From the NCBI GenBank assembly GCA_023014485.1, contig JAJOZX010001077.1, positions 961,838 to 1,025,837 of the forward strand: 64,000 nt of DNA, given 5' to 3'. The notes under the pieces are model-generated. The model did not search any database. It was given only the letters and a program-made list of their open reading frames with translations, and was not told the DNA's origin. Below are positions 24,101 to 36,324 of the stretch, one piece after another. The stretch's first letter is position 1; the number at the start of each line of letters is the position of its first letter. A program made the position numbers and the translations under genes. The stretch is from Bathynomus jamesi (taxonomy: Eukaryota; Arthropoda; Malacostraca; Isopoda; Cirolanidae).

Positions 24101-26131
24101 AAAACAATGGATAAAATATTAACAGAAGTAATATTAGAAAGAATGTATGGTCATATATCCCAAAACTAGATATTAAGTTAGGGGGTAAAGGGATGTAGTA
24201 AACAGATTTGTGGGACAAAGGACTAATTACTAATTAACAAAGGAATTTTTGAAAATTGTGGATAAGAGCAAAGATCATTGAACATGGCATGGATTGACTA
24301 TAAAATATACATGACAGAAAATGCATTCATGGGTGAGGGAGATAATGGGGTTGTACGAAATGCACCATACCATCAGGATCATCTTTGAGATAGCAATGAG
24401 ATATTGAGAGATGGGTCCTAATCATCATCCACAAGAATGAAATATTAGAAGTGAGCAGTATGAAGATCAAAAGAGGGATTTATTAGGGTGATTTCATATC
24501 CCCATTTTTGGTAGCATTGGCTTGGAACCCACTGAGCTAACTGATAAATGATTTAAATCAGGGCTGTGGAGTCAGTCAATTTTGAGTGGAGTGGAGTGGA
24601 GTCGGAGTCGGAAGTGCATAGTTGGATGGAGTCGGAGTCGGTGCAAATCCTTCAATTATAACCATAGCAGCCTAGGCCTAGCTCAATTTTATGAATAAAA
24701 TAGATTTAACTTAATGTTTTAATATATATAATATATAAATAATATATAATATATAACATATAAATATATAAATATAAATAATATATAAATATAGTTGCTT
24801 ATAATTAATAAGGATTATAATTAATTAACATAATTAATAATAAGGAAATTTAAAAATTTTGTACTAGCAACCCTAAATCTTTTTCAGATTTTTAGATTTC
24901 AATTTGATAATTTTGATAAGCATCACTGAAAGAAGATTTAATGGAAGCGATTCTTTTTTTAAGAACAAATTCAGTTTAGGTTAGTACATTTTGTTACAGA
25001 TGTTTATAATAATACAAAAACATCTTATTAATTTGCTAAACCAATAATAATCTTATTTTGTTTAAGTTTCAATCAGTTTGTATTTTGGGATTTATTGTAA
25101 TTTTTGAATAAAGAGAAAAAAGCCATTAAGGCATAGTTACAGCCACTAAGTAACCTGATGAGTCATGTGGTGGTGATGAAATGCCTTGTTTATGAATCTC
25201 CATTGGCCTAATAAAGCTAATCGTAATCAATTTGGCCTTAACATTCCATCGGAGTCGGAGTCGTAATTATACAAGTCAGATTTCTGGAGTCGGAGTCGGA
25301 ATGTTAAAATTTTTGGAGTCGGAGTTGGAGTCGGCAAATTTTATCACCAACTCCACAGCCCTGATTTAAATAATGGGTACCAAATTATGCCAAAGAAAAA
25401 GAGCAGCCAAAAGAACTGCTGTTTTTCCGCTGACAATTGTCACCACATAACTCATAAGTTAAGAGAAAAAAAGTGTTAAGACAAAAAGATAGGTAAAATT
25501 CCATGGATTAAAAATAATGAGTTTTTTTTCATGAAACTACTACTTTTTGCACAAAATGCGGAAAACCAGTTTTTTGAGCACTGCCAATGTCACTCCTTGA
25601 GACAAATTCACACCATATTATGGTAGTAAAAGTAAGATATTGTCCATAAATTCATTGGCAATCTCATCTCTGTAGTGTTATAAGAAGCTGGAATCAACAA
25701 GAAATTAACAAACTGGATGTAAGCACATCAGATCATTTACAATCAGAATACACAAAAACTGTACTTACCAAGGAGGATAAGTGTCTTAGTAGCAGTGTTA
25801 AAAGATGAAGGTCCACGAAGCAACAACAATAGGATTAGCATAATATATAAATGAGAAATAAGGTTGGTTAGATTTGTTAAATGACCACAAATGACCAAGA
25901 ACATGCAGGAAGAGGAGTTTCAAAACATTGGAAATAAACTTTTAATGGAAAAAATAAATATCACAAAAAGGTAAAACAAGAAGCCATCAGAAGAGTAGAA
26001 CTGGGAAGAGTATAAATATAGTAAAGTATACAAGAAAAAGATACTATGTATTACGTACAGTATGTATGTATGTTACAGTAAAATTGTGAAACTAGTGATT
26101 TCATGAAATCCCTGAAACACAAATTTCAGTA
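24101..26131 (+). mobile_element. Decayed REL-LINE, right arm of inverted duplication (part 1)
   Basis: Plus-strand relative of 889-5,479, so decayed that only short pieces read (MAWIDYK near 24,290). It is close to the reverse complement of 18,849-19,042 and 12,900-14,059. A MITE occupies 24,559-25,363, and the arm is cut at 26,139 by a hAT. Confidence 0.75.
24559..25363. mobile_element. hAT MITE with GGAGTC subterminal repeats
   Basis: Ends CAGGGCTGTGGAGTC, with perfect TSDs ATTTAAAT at 24,551-24,558 and 25,364-25,371. Many GGAGTCGGAGTC hexamers lie inside both ends. It is AT-rich and non-coding in the middle. The related element at 58,021 is inverted and retains a BED-finger coding piece. 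Confidence 0.9.
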
Positions 26132-27178
26132 AGATTGTGCAGAAGCGTACTGAAGGGGAGGGCAACAGGGACGATCCCCCCCCCCCTCCCTTTGAGCTAA
26201 TAAATTATTATTTTGATTATTTTTATGTATTTAATTTACATATTTAATTTCATTATTATTTTTATTATTTTATTATTTATTATTATTTTGATTACAGGAA
26301 TACCTCGAAATTCGTTGTTAATTTGTTCTGGAATAACACAATGAAATACAAAACGATGAAATTTGAGGTAGATTATAACATGTTTCAATGAGAAAACATT
26401 TTACTGTATTATATTATTAAACAGATTAATTAATCAAATTCTACTCCTTTTTCAGCAAAATATAATGTATATTGCATTGGTAAACAGTTGAATTTCATCA
26501 ATTTTGATCTTTTTTTTTCACATTTTTAAAAAAAGTGACGAATCTGCAAATATGGATGACAGATTGCAAAACTATAGGTAGTAAAAGATTGACAATGAAT
26601 CTGCTAAACAATGAATTTTAAGGTATTCCTGTATTTTTATGTATTTAATTTACATATTCAGTTAAATATTTTACATATTTAATTTCATGCGGCAATCGAA
26701 AAATGTTAGCTAGCTTTCTAGTGATTTTGTGTTTCATGAGTATTGCGTCATTTTTCATGGCACATGGCAACCGCAGTTTATCGATTTTTGTTTACATTCA
26801 TTTAAATATTTAGTTTGTGAACTTTCTAAATTTTGATAATTTTAAGTATTGATTAAAATTCTTGTGTGTATGAATGTGTGTGTGTGTGTGTGATCATGTG
26901 TGAAGGCTGCTTGGTCTCAAACATGTAACTAATAAATGAAATGAAACATTAAGTGTTATTTTTAAAATTTTATATTCAGTTTTTTACAAATTTTAAAATT
27001 TAGTTTCAAAGTTTTCATTTAATTTACAATTTTTTACATTGTATTGCACACAAAATTTTGTGTGGATTTTGTTTGGATTTTTTATTTCATCATAATGGAC
27101 TTTAATGTTAATAATAATTCCTATTTCTATTTGTAACTTTGTAAAATACTATTTGCAGGTGTCACAGGACTGAAGATA

Positions 27179-30100
27179 ATGGACCTTTATAAATTTTTCA
27201 AAAGAAAAAATGTCCAAACTGACAGTGGTTCTACAGAGCATGATGATCAAAGTACTGTTAATCCCAATAAAATTGCTAGGTTACAACAGGATGAGAATGA
27301 AAGTGAAAAAATTTCATCAGGAACAAGTACTACATCTACAAACTCAGTTGATAACTCATCATTGGAAAGCACTTCAAATTTCGGTAAGAAATATTTCACT
27401 AAAGATTTAATTCTCATATTGAATACTCATGATGGAAGTAGTGATATTGTGTAGTGGTGATGATGATGATAATAGTTTTAATGATAGCCATTGTGATATT
27501 GATAAGTATGAAAGTCATTAGGTATGGTATGCAATTTTTTGTATCTAGTGAGAAAACTGTAGGCTACATTTACATTATTATTATTTTTATTATTATTTTT
27601 GTCATTTGTTATTATTGTTATTTATTGTTGGCGTTTTTGTATTATTTTCTGTAAAGTGTAATTTTTTTGATTACTTTTAGGTCCATACACAAAGTATTAT
27701 GACATAATGAAGCCTGAAGATGAAGAGGGTTGGAAACTCCATGTACTAACCACACCATGGAGTCCACCTCCAAGCTTTACGTGGCCAACTTCCATTCACA
27801 GAAAAAAGAACAGAGATGAAGTTAGGTAAGTTTATTTATATCCATATGATTTAGGTGGTGAAAAGATATATGGTACATTAATGATAGAACAGAAATATCT
27901 TGGTGTCAAATACTGTAGTTTGTTCAATGACATTTCTTGTCTTTTGATGATTTATTTGTTTCACTTATCTATATTTCCTTTTTCTTTTAACAGAAAGATG
28001 AATATGACACACTTAAATGGGTTCAGATGGCTTGCTTATTCCGCAAGCATGGGAGGATTTTTTTGTAAATTCTGCGTTCTTTTCACCACCAATGAAGTTG
28101 GTGCAAAAAATTGTGGTCAGTCTCCAGGCAAATTGGTAAAACATCCACTAAATACCTTTAACAAACTTACTGGTAAAGATGGCATATTGTCATGTCATGA
28201 GTCTACACAGTACCACAAATGTAATTTGCAAGCTGCAGAAAGCTACAAAATAGCTTTCAAAGATTCTACTCAATATATTAGGAACCAACTTTCTTCACAA
28301 AGAAAAAAACAGGTTAGAAATTTTTTCTACTCAGCTTATATGAAAGCAGGTTTATTAAAATCATATTTAATGCTCAATATTTGATAATCTGCATGGATAT
28401 CTGGTGTCACTTTAGTTATTAAACTACTGCAACTACTACCACTACTACTATTACTACTGTATTATAATATGAATTTTATTATTATTATTATTATTATTAT
28501 TGGCATATTTCAGATAGAGCATAACCGCAAGGCAGTAATGTCAATCATCAAAGCTATCATAGTTTGTGGTCAACAGAATCTTGCTATGAGAGGTCATCAA
28601 GACTCAGTGCCTCTTGAAACTGAACCTTCTAGTTCATCTCAGGCAACTGCTACAATTAATGATGGCCACTTCAGGGCTCTACTTCGTTTAATGATTGACT
28701 GTGGAGATGATACATTACAGAATCACATTGAAAACTCTCCAAAGAATGCCATGTACACAGCTCCAAGAATTCAGAATGAGATCATAGATACTATTGGAGA
28801 ATTAATACAGGAACGCATTATTAAGGATATTGAAAGGGGAGGCGGTCTATATGCTATACTCGCGGATGAAACACAAAATGTATCCACTATCGAGCAACTA
28901 AGCTTATGTCTCAGGTATCTGTGTGATGGGAAAGTGCATGAAGAGTTTTTGTGCTTTGAGGATCTGCATCAGAGGTCATTTGATTTAGATTTTGCTAGTC
29001 TTACAGAAGGCGAAATTTTGGAGCCGAAGATTTCAGGAAGGTTGATTGGTAAAGCAATTGTTGAAAGTGTTGAACATTTAGGACTTGACATTCAGAACTG
29101 CATAGGTCAAGGTTATGATGGCGCATCCGTTATGAGCTCATATATTGTTAGAGCTTCATCAGTAATTCTTGAGAAAAATCCCAGAGCATTGTATACACAT
29201 TGTGCTGCACATTGTCTTAACTTGGCATTAATGGATTCTTGTAGCATACAAGAAATTCGCAACATGATTGGTTCAGTGCGACAAATTATAAATTTCATCA
29301 ACATAGGGGCCAAAAGAAAAGCTCTTTTCAAGGCTGCAGTGCATCATTGCTTTCCTAAGCGATCAGATGGTCATCTGAAAACCTTCTGCGAGACGAGATG
29401 GATCGAAAGACATGAAGCTATTGATACCTTCATTGAACTTCTACCTGCCATTAAATTAACTCTAGAGCAGGTAGGCTAAAACTAAAAGTACAGTGTAAAT
29501 TATTTTTCAATAATTTAAAGGTTGTTTCGTAAATTTTTAGATAAATTATAAAATGCATTTATGTACTAGCGCAGCCATTCTTGACCTTTTTTGAGCTTGG
29601 TACCCTTTCAACATATAGTGATTGATATTGATAGCAAAATTGTTTTTATACTGACAATAGATTTGATTACAATTGCAGATTTCACAATGGAAAAGTGATC
29701 CAAACTCGTCTATTGCTAGAGCCTTGTACATCACACTCCAGGATCCTTTGTTTATCATATCTTTGCATGCATCTGCTGTGGTGACCACTAAACTGCGACC
29801 ACTTTCTGCCAAACTGCAGACGAAAAATCAGGTAGGCTTGTCACTTACTTTATGCATTATTTTCCACGTGATAATGTACTAAGCATCTTTTTCTCTTTCT
29901 TTCTCTGTACTTAGCATCTTTTTCTCTCTTTTGTTCTCTCTACTTATTTGTCTGTCTATATCTATCTAAATTTAGATTGATTAGCTTTTCTAAAAATCGG
30001 TGCTCTTGTGTCTAATGCAATTTATTTCATATTTAGGACATCCTCGGAGCTGTGGATGTGATCCAGTTTGTCATACAAGCATTGCGAGTTTGCCGGCAAA

Positions 30101-30789
30101 ATGCTGATGAAGTATTTCATGACGTCATAGAACAGTCAGCAGAATGGTGTGACACAAACTGCGCTTCTAGACGACGTTGTTCGAAGCAAACTCATAGATC
30201 AAATGTAGCACTAGAAGATCCTGAGTCCTTCTATAAGGTTACACTATTCATTCCATTACTCGATGATATATTGCAGAGCTTGAATTACAGATTCAGTGAA
30301 CATATTCAGCAAGCTATGAAAATGGGATTTTTGGTACCTAAATTTATTGATGAAAATTCTCGAGCGAAATATGATGACATTGAAAAGGCTTACACGTTTT
30401 GGAATAAAATACTGCCTTCAGCAACACTTCAGCAAGCTATAGGAGAATGGGATGTTTGGGCAGAGATGTGGAAGTCAGTACCTAACTTGTGTAGACCAAC
30501 AGATGCTATCTTGACCTTGGATAAATGTGACCAAAACAGTTTTCCTGTCATACATAGATTATTACAGGTTATTGCTGTCCAGCCTGTAACGACTGCTCCT
30601 CCTGAGCGATCATTTTCAAACTTACGAAGGTTAAAAACCTGGTTACGATATACCATGGGAGAAGATCGTCTGTCAGGTTTGGCGATAATGGCTATGAATA
30701 GGAGTAGACTCACCTTAGATGATGCCCCTCTTATTCTCAATAACTTTGCCAGGAAAAAAGCGAGACGCCTGAATTTATTGTTAGAATAA
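27179..30789 (+). CDS. hAT transposase, six exons, ZMYM1-like, apparently intact
   Basis: Exons are 27,179-27,383, 27,681-27,825, 27,994-28,312, 28,514-29,470, 29,679-29,831 and 30,037-30,789. All introns have GT and AG borders, and phases match throughout. The joined frame is 843 codons with no stop. Exon 1 starts MDLYKFFKRKN, followed by a Ser/Thr-rich linker. Exon 3 carries a TTF-type zinc finger (GGFFCKFCVLFTT and later CHESTQYHKC). Exon 4 has the catalytic-region blocks ILADETQNVSTIEQLSLCLR and GQGYDGASVMSS with the two aspartates. Exon 6 ends with the hAT dimerisation block APPERSFSNLRRLKTWLR and NNFARKKARRL. A possible non-coding 5' exon is suggested by TTTGCAG just before the start. 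The enzyme excises and reinserts its element, making 8-bp duplications. Family knowledge: such genes are often annotated as zinc finger MYM-type 1-like. Activity itself is not shown. Confidence 0.85.
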
Positions 30790-31378
30790 TTCTAAGATCT
30801 TATTATGCATTAATAAAATGTTGATGTACGTTTTATCGAGCAATTTTCAGTATAAATTTGATATCTTCATGCTAAAAAGAGATGATCTACTGCAGTCTAT
30901 TTTAAAAGGCAGAAAATGTAGTCTCAGCCGAAAACTTCAAATTTTCTAGCAAACGATGTCTTCGGACCTCCTAGAAACTCGCGCCTTCGGCGGTAACTCT
31001 TGCCTCCCCTACTACTAAAAATCTAAAATGGCTTAGGATCCCGAAAACTCTTAATCCGGCCCTGAGAATAATTTTCTTGTATAAAGGTAACAGTCCAAGG
31101 AAATGCTTAATCTCGAAATTAGCACTTTTTTATTCTGATGTTAATACAAATCTGAGCATCCTAATTGCGGTTTACATTGAATATTATGTTACTAATCAGA
31201 TTTTTATCATTTTTATATTTTTTATAATGTAATTTTTATATATTTATTCATAATGTGTCTGAGCAGTAGCTAGTTAATTACCTCTAACTGAACGATAAGC
31301 TCATCATGAACGTACATAAAGTTATTTATCTCTATTTCAATTATACTTTACGATTAGTTCCAAGTTGGTACGCCGCTG
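30790..31378. other. hAT 3' non-coding region
   Basis: AT-rich region after the transposase stop, ending at the right TIR. AATAAAA-like signals occur near 30,812 (ATTAATAAAATG). Nothing else is seen. Confidence 0.5.
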
Positions 31379-32063
31379 AGATTGTGAAATACTCGGGTTT
31401 TACCCAACCTAACCTAAATATTGTAAAATTTCTATCATGAAGTCTGTGAGTGAAATCTCTAGTTTCACAATATTACTATAACATATATACACAACCATTG
31501 AATGTGTAGCAAGAGAGACACTAAAGGCAGAGGATAAACCAAACCAATTGGTTCAGAAGACAAATCAAATGCAATGTTAGTAAGAAAAGTGCAGAAACAG
31601 TAAATCGTATGCTATCTGGATATGAAGTGCTACTACAAACAGAGGCATAATGCAGTGTATGGTTTAATTCACTAGATTATATAAGTAGTATGAGATGAGA
31701 CTTGAGAAAGAGAAACATTGAGGCATGTAGTACAGTCAGTGACGTAGGCTTATTAAAGATATTTGAAAAAAAAATTTAAAAATCGATAACTGCAACATTT
31801 ACCACAAAAAAATCTTAGTCATATGGAATTTCAGTTATTTCATGGTTACCAGGACATGCTATTAACGCAAAATCAATTTTGGTTGGTGTATATATGTCTT
31901 TATACGTACGATTAATTTGTGCAAATTTAATTCTTTACCCATAAATTGGAAATTAAATACAACTGAAGCCTTCCGAGATGCAATTCATTTTGATTCCAAA
32001 TCAATCAATCATCAATTTTGAGCTCAAAATAAAAAATATATGTATGTATGTATGGCTCCCATC
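31379..32063 (+). mobile_element. Decayed REL-LINE, right arm (part 2)
   Basis: Reverse complement of about 12,355-12,910. It resumes after the hAT with GATTGTGAAATACT and ends with a GTAT run beside the next MITE. It contains CCCAACCTAACC. No reading frame survives. Confidence 0.75.
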
Positions 32064-32696
32064 CAGTGGCGGTCCTAGCTTACATGACGCCCTGGGCGAA
32101 CCTCACCTTCAGCGCCCCCCCCCCCCCCTGTTCGCCAACACACACACATTCGAATCCCCCCAAAATAAAGGACAGACATAACTCTTTCACAAAATAACTT
32201 TTTATTGGACTAATTGTTGGAACTTCAGAACCAAAACAAAGACTCAAATTTCTGAATTTTACAAATCCTTCATCACGTAAATAGGATAACTCACTTAAGA
32301 GAATGTAATTATGATACTATGAACAGGAAAAATACAAATTAAATTGCACAACTGCCATAAATAAACTAGAGAATCAAATTTCTAAATTGTACAAATGCTC
32401 TATCACATAAATAGAATAAGACACTTAAGAGAGGGTAATTATTATGCTACACTTTGAACAAGAAACAAAATAAATTGCACCACAGCACAACTGCCATCTA
32501 AAGCCTGACTCTTCTTACCTTCCTTGATGCAAAGTCATTGATCTTTTATTATTTATTTTATTTTATTTTTTATTTTTATTTATTTCATTTATTTATTTAT
32601 TTTTATTTTTATTTTTTTTGCAGGCGCTCATGCCGCCCCTCCACAAATGCCGCCCTGTGCGGCTGCCCATATTGCCCATATGAGGAACCGCCACTG
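32064..32696. mobile_element. hAT MITE
   Basis: Ends CAGTGGCGGTCCTA and, inverted, CAGTGGCGGTTCCT. Perfect 8-bp duplication CTCCCATC at 32,056-32,063 and 32,697-32,704. It is 633 bp and non-coding, with a C run at about 32,116 and a T-rich tract at 32,548-32,620. Confidence 0.9.
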
Positions 32697-32940
32697 CTCC
32701 CATCCCCCTTTAAGAAATGCTGTGTATGCCCCTGAGTACAGTACCAGACTTTTGGCATAATCTGATTCCTTTTCTGTCCAACTCTCATGCAAGGGTTAAT
32801 CAGTATTCTCAATCTTTCATCTCCCCAACCAGTGAACTCTGGAACAACCTTCTCAATCCATCTTTCTCCTTCATAACTTCCAATCTTTCAAACACCGAGT
32901 GTTCAGGTATCTTGAAAACTTTGTATATTGAGTTTGGCTC
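32697..32940 (+). mobile_element. Tail of a CR1/Jockey-type LINE (right arm copy)
   Basis: Reads FLSNSHARVNQYSQSF and SPTSELWNNLLNPS on the plus strand. It is the reverse complement of 10,679-10,930 and marks the outer end of the right arm. It is a short remnant of the RT C-terminus. Confidence 0.65.
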
Positions 32941-33004
32941 TCTTCTTCTCTGAAGAAGGGAGGAGGGGTGCATTTTTTGCGGGCATTCACCCGTGGCCCC
33001 TCCT

Positions 33005-33058
<54 letters not shown>

Positions 33059-33099
33059 TCAACTGCAAAGAACACGCAGTATAAATAACGTAAAGAACG
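32941..33099. repeat. AT microsatellite and spacer
   Basis: A short stretch with GGGAGGAGGGG and CCCCTCCTCCC half-sites, then a (TA)n run at 33,008-33,050, then ACACATTCAACTGCAAAG. The last part starts the tRNA-containing repeat. Confidence 0.6.
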
Positions 33100-33348
33100 A
33101 CGCTTTGCAGTTGAATGTATATAATGTTACGGCATGCGGGAGGTGCCCCCTTGGGGCATTGGTTTCTGCGAGTATGTAGAAGAATTACGGCATTTGGAAG
33201 AGTGAGGTCCATGTGTAATGGTATCGCGTCTGACCGGCAATCGGAAGATCCCGGGTTCGATTCCCAGGTGGTTACCTCATTTTTTCATTTGTTCCGTTCT
33301 CTCTCTCTCGTCTTGCGCGGAATATCTCCTATACAAGCGTCGTTCTTT
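33100..33348 (+). repeat. SINE-like unit with tRNA-like core
   Basis: Same unit as 47,264-47,506. It begins TTGCAGTTGAATGTATATAA, contains CCCCCTTGGGGCATTGG, a tRNA-like core, and ends GCGTCGTTCTTTACG. A (TA)n run of about 60 bp follows. The presence of separate, diverged copies supports a mobile or amplified unit. Confidence 0.7.
33206..33277 (+). tRNA. tRNA-like sequence, degraded
   Basis: Has the TCTGACCGGCAATCGGA anticodon arm and a T arm with GGTTCGATTCC (B box). The D arm is shortened (ATGTGTAATGGTATCG) compared with the other copies. Probably a pseudo-tRNA. Confidence 0.3.
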
Positions 33349-33349
33349 A

Positions 33350-33408
<59 letters not shown>

Positions 33409-33410
<2 letters not shown>

Positions 33411-33454
33411 CGATGAATTGGTACAGAATTCAAATTCTGTACCGATTCATCGAT
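33409..33454. repeat. Short near-perfect hairpin
   Basis: Arms AATCGATGAATTGGTACAG and its complement CTGTACCGATTCATCGATT meet with a loop of a few bases. One G-T type mismatch. It lies directly after a (TA)n run. Confidence 0.7.
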
Positions 33455-33716
33455 TTGTGTACCTGGTATTCCATACATTAAAACCAAGCTCACCCTCTCG
33501 TCCGTTGTTAATTTCGCGGCCATCCCCTACCTAAAAGAAAAAAGTAATATAATCAACACTGAAAATTATGATGCGCGACTTTTGCGAAACTATATATATA
33601 TATATAGCCGCAAAAGGTTAATGCATTTGCAATGTTGCAAAGGGGGCTTGAAGGGGGAGTCCACCTAACCTCTTTGGGGGATAAGCTGGGACGGCCTTAC
33701 CCCCAAAAGGGTATAC
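33455..33716. other. Spacer, no gene seen
   Basis: Unassigned sequence with a short (TA)n at 33,591-33,606. No feature supported. Confidence 0.4.
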
Positions 33717-34034
33717 CTAGGGTGACCAGATTTTTGCGATCCAATGCGGGACGGATCCATTGGTACACTAATATACTCGTATGATATCTCGATAACACTC
33801 CACAGGTCAATACCTTTTAAAAGCATTTTGCAGCACTCTATAGGCATTTTACTTTATCTTTCAAAGAGAGATAACGGACAAATAATTGTAGTACCAAAAA
33901 GTAATTTTATATAGTTTATTTACCTAATTTGTTGAAAAACATTTTATTTAATTGTACTTGGCAGTGGAATGTATTTTCTTAAGGAGAGGTATTTCTTTGT
34001 TCAGATATTCACAAAATTCAAGACAACTCCTCTC

Positions 34035-35757
34035 CTAATTACATATCGTTAATAACGCTGCTTTTAGAGTATTTATATTTAACCGACTTTTTTCTTCTGT
34101 CCAAAAGTTATTCATTATGGAAAATACCCTCTCTGTTAGAGCATTTGATCCCTTGGAAATGTTTTCAAAGGGAATTTTCTGACTCTTGAAATGTGTAAAT
34201 ATTTCTACCCACCTACTGTCAACTTCCAGTTCCATGTCATTCCATTCTTTAATTCTTTCTGATGTTACAAAATTTTTTACACAAGTTACTTCATCAAATA
34301 GTTCACGGTTACTTAAAGGGAAATCGGACTTCCTTTCAAGAATGAATTCGGTGCTTTCTTTAACTTCACTCCAGAAGATTAAGTTGCGAAGAAGAATCCA
34401 ATTAAAAATTTTTACTTCAAAATGCTGACACCACTCATTCAAATATTCTACACACACAGCATAGAATGAAGAAGCTGTATTTTTGAAACTTTCTACATCC
34501 TTTCCTTGTTTCTCTAAATGCTTTAACATTTTATCCACAGTTAAGGGTAAAAATGACTCCTATTTCCTTTCAGTTAATTTTAGCTTTAAGTCTTTAAGAA
34601 TACAGGCTATTTCTGGCAAGGAAGCTTTTTGAGATTCAACTTTTAAGATGCAATCATGGAATAATGAACTCTGTGTACAAAATACAGAAATGCCTCAGCA
34701 TAAGGGTTCTCAAAAAACTGTCTGAGAATAGTAGGACATTTTTCATGGGACTGAAAATACACTTTCAAAGGTTTGAATAGCCGAAGAACCCTTTCGATGG
34801 CTGGCCTCAAAGCCAGCCACCTGGTTTTACTGTATCCTAATATATTTTGAAACTCCACGCCAACAAAATCACATATCTCTCTCAGTTCTTCCACTCAGTT
34901 GTGAAAATCTACTCATTCTTTTACATTTATACAGTCAATCACTTCCACATCAATAGGCAGACAGTCACATGAACTTTTCATGCAGTTATTCAAAATATGG
35001 GCTGGACAATTGACACCAATTTTCTACCCAAACTTTGCTGTAGCCTGAAGAAAACATTATTTTTGCCACCTCTTGATGACCCCCCAAAGTTAGTGTTTGT
35101 ATTGTCAGCACATAATGCCAGTATTTTATTTGTCAGCTGATGAGAATCTAAAGTTCTGTGTATGAAATTGAATATTTCAAATGTGTCTCCGGCTGAACTT
35201 GTCACCTCTAGGATTTTTACCTTAACTCCCTTTGTCAGTAAAAAATACCTAACCAATAAAAGGCATACTGATATTTCCATGGTTCGTACAATCGCTGTAA
35301 ATTGTTATGCAGTTGGAAAGTGAAAGGTCGTCTTTTAATGATTGCAGAACATCAGGTTGAAAGACATTAGTTAAAATTGCCTCTGTTTTAGTACGAGCGC
35401 AAGAAAATGTCTTATTGAAGCATCTTCTGACTAGTTTTGGAGTGCAGTCTGTAGACCGAAAAGATAGGTTGTGTTTGATTGAATGGTAAGTCCAAGTTCC
35501 TTCAGCTACTGCTATACTTTTTTCTCTTCATCAAAATCTTTACTCTGTAAAAACGTTGTCAAAGGCGTACTAGATGAAGCGCAGGCATCAGCTTGTTTAT
35601 GCTTAGTAGAGTTTAAATGACTTAATGTCACATTTCCCACCACATGCAATTGAAAAAGTAGAAAAACATTTAATACATTTCGCCATGCTCTCACTCTGCT
35701 TTTTTAATAAAAGGATATTCTTTCTCTAAATCTTCATTGAAAGTGCACTTTCTTTTT
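34035..35757 (-). pseudogene. hAT transposase with BED-like finger, broken
   Basis: Reads on the minus strand across several frames. The start is MTLKRKCTFNEDLEKEYPF, then a finger region with KCIKCFSTF and GGKCDI pieces. Next comes a block on CARTKTEAI and DCTNHGN. The catalytic region includes LCADNTNTNFGG, and a long helical part contains TRWLALRPAIERVLRL. The C-terminal dimerisation block is ALTERVFSIMNNFWTEEKS. Stops near 35,715 and frame changes near 35,500, 35,280, 34,900 and 34,550 inactivate it. Domain order agrees with hAT transposases of about 650-700 residues. Confidence 0.75.
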
Positions 35758-35830
35758 AAAGTCATTTTTAAAATGTATGGGTACTCTGACAATTAAATAA
35801 CACACCATTATAATTCAAAATTTTAACTGA

Positions 35831-36324
35831 TATAGTGAACACTTATTTATTTTGCTTTCTTTCGTTATTTACTTTGCTTTCTGGTCTCTTACATTTATCG
35901 CTTGCTTTCTCTACACTCGTTTTCGCTGTACCGTATAAGATTCTGGTAGCCACGCCGAGACTATGAAAGCCGTTACAAAACAAAGGGGGGGTTCATTAAC
36001 ACTCTTCTAACACTTGTTAATATTTTATTTATTCCGAAAATGGTTTAAGTAATTTAGGGGGATGCGAGTACGGAATTTTACTATAACATTTTACGTCGGA
36101 GAGGGGCACAAACAATTAATTAAATTTTACGTTACATGGCGCCAACCTCACGCTTAACGCGCTGCCTAAAGACTGACTCCTTTGGGGTAGCCCGCTCTGT
36201 CGGCTTCTGTTCAGGATTGCCAACTCCATTTTAAACAATTTCACAATTATTAGTAAATGATTTATATTAAACATTATAATCTTAATTAAACAAAAATTAA
36301 TATTCTTAACTAGGCATTACTACA
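35831..36324 (-). repeat. 3' LTR
   Basis: 494 bp. Differs from the 5' LTR only by short indels (2-11 bp) and about one substitution that I can see. Confidence 0.9.

Larger units (their letters stand above)
26140..31378 (+). mobile_element. hAT transposon with intact-looking transposase
   Basis: Ends CAGAAGCGTAC and, inverted, CAGCGGCGTAC. Perfect 8-bp duplication AGATTGTG at 26,132-26,139 and 31,379-31,386. The uninterrupted site is preserved in the other arm at about 12,901-12,930. Includes a C-rich run at about 26,169, a TG run at about 26,877, a leader of about 1 kb, one six-exon gene, and a 590-bp non-coding 3' region. Confidence 0.93.
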
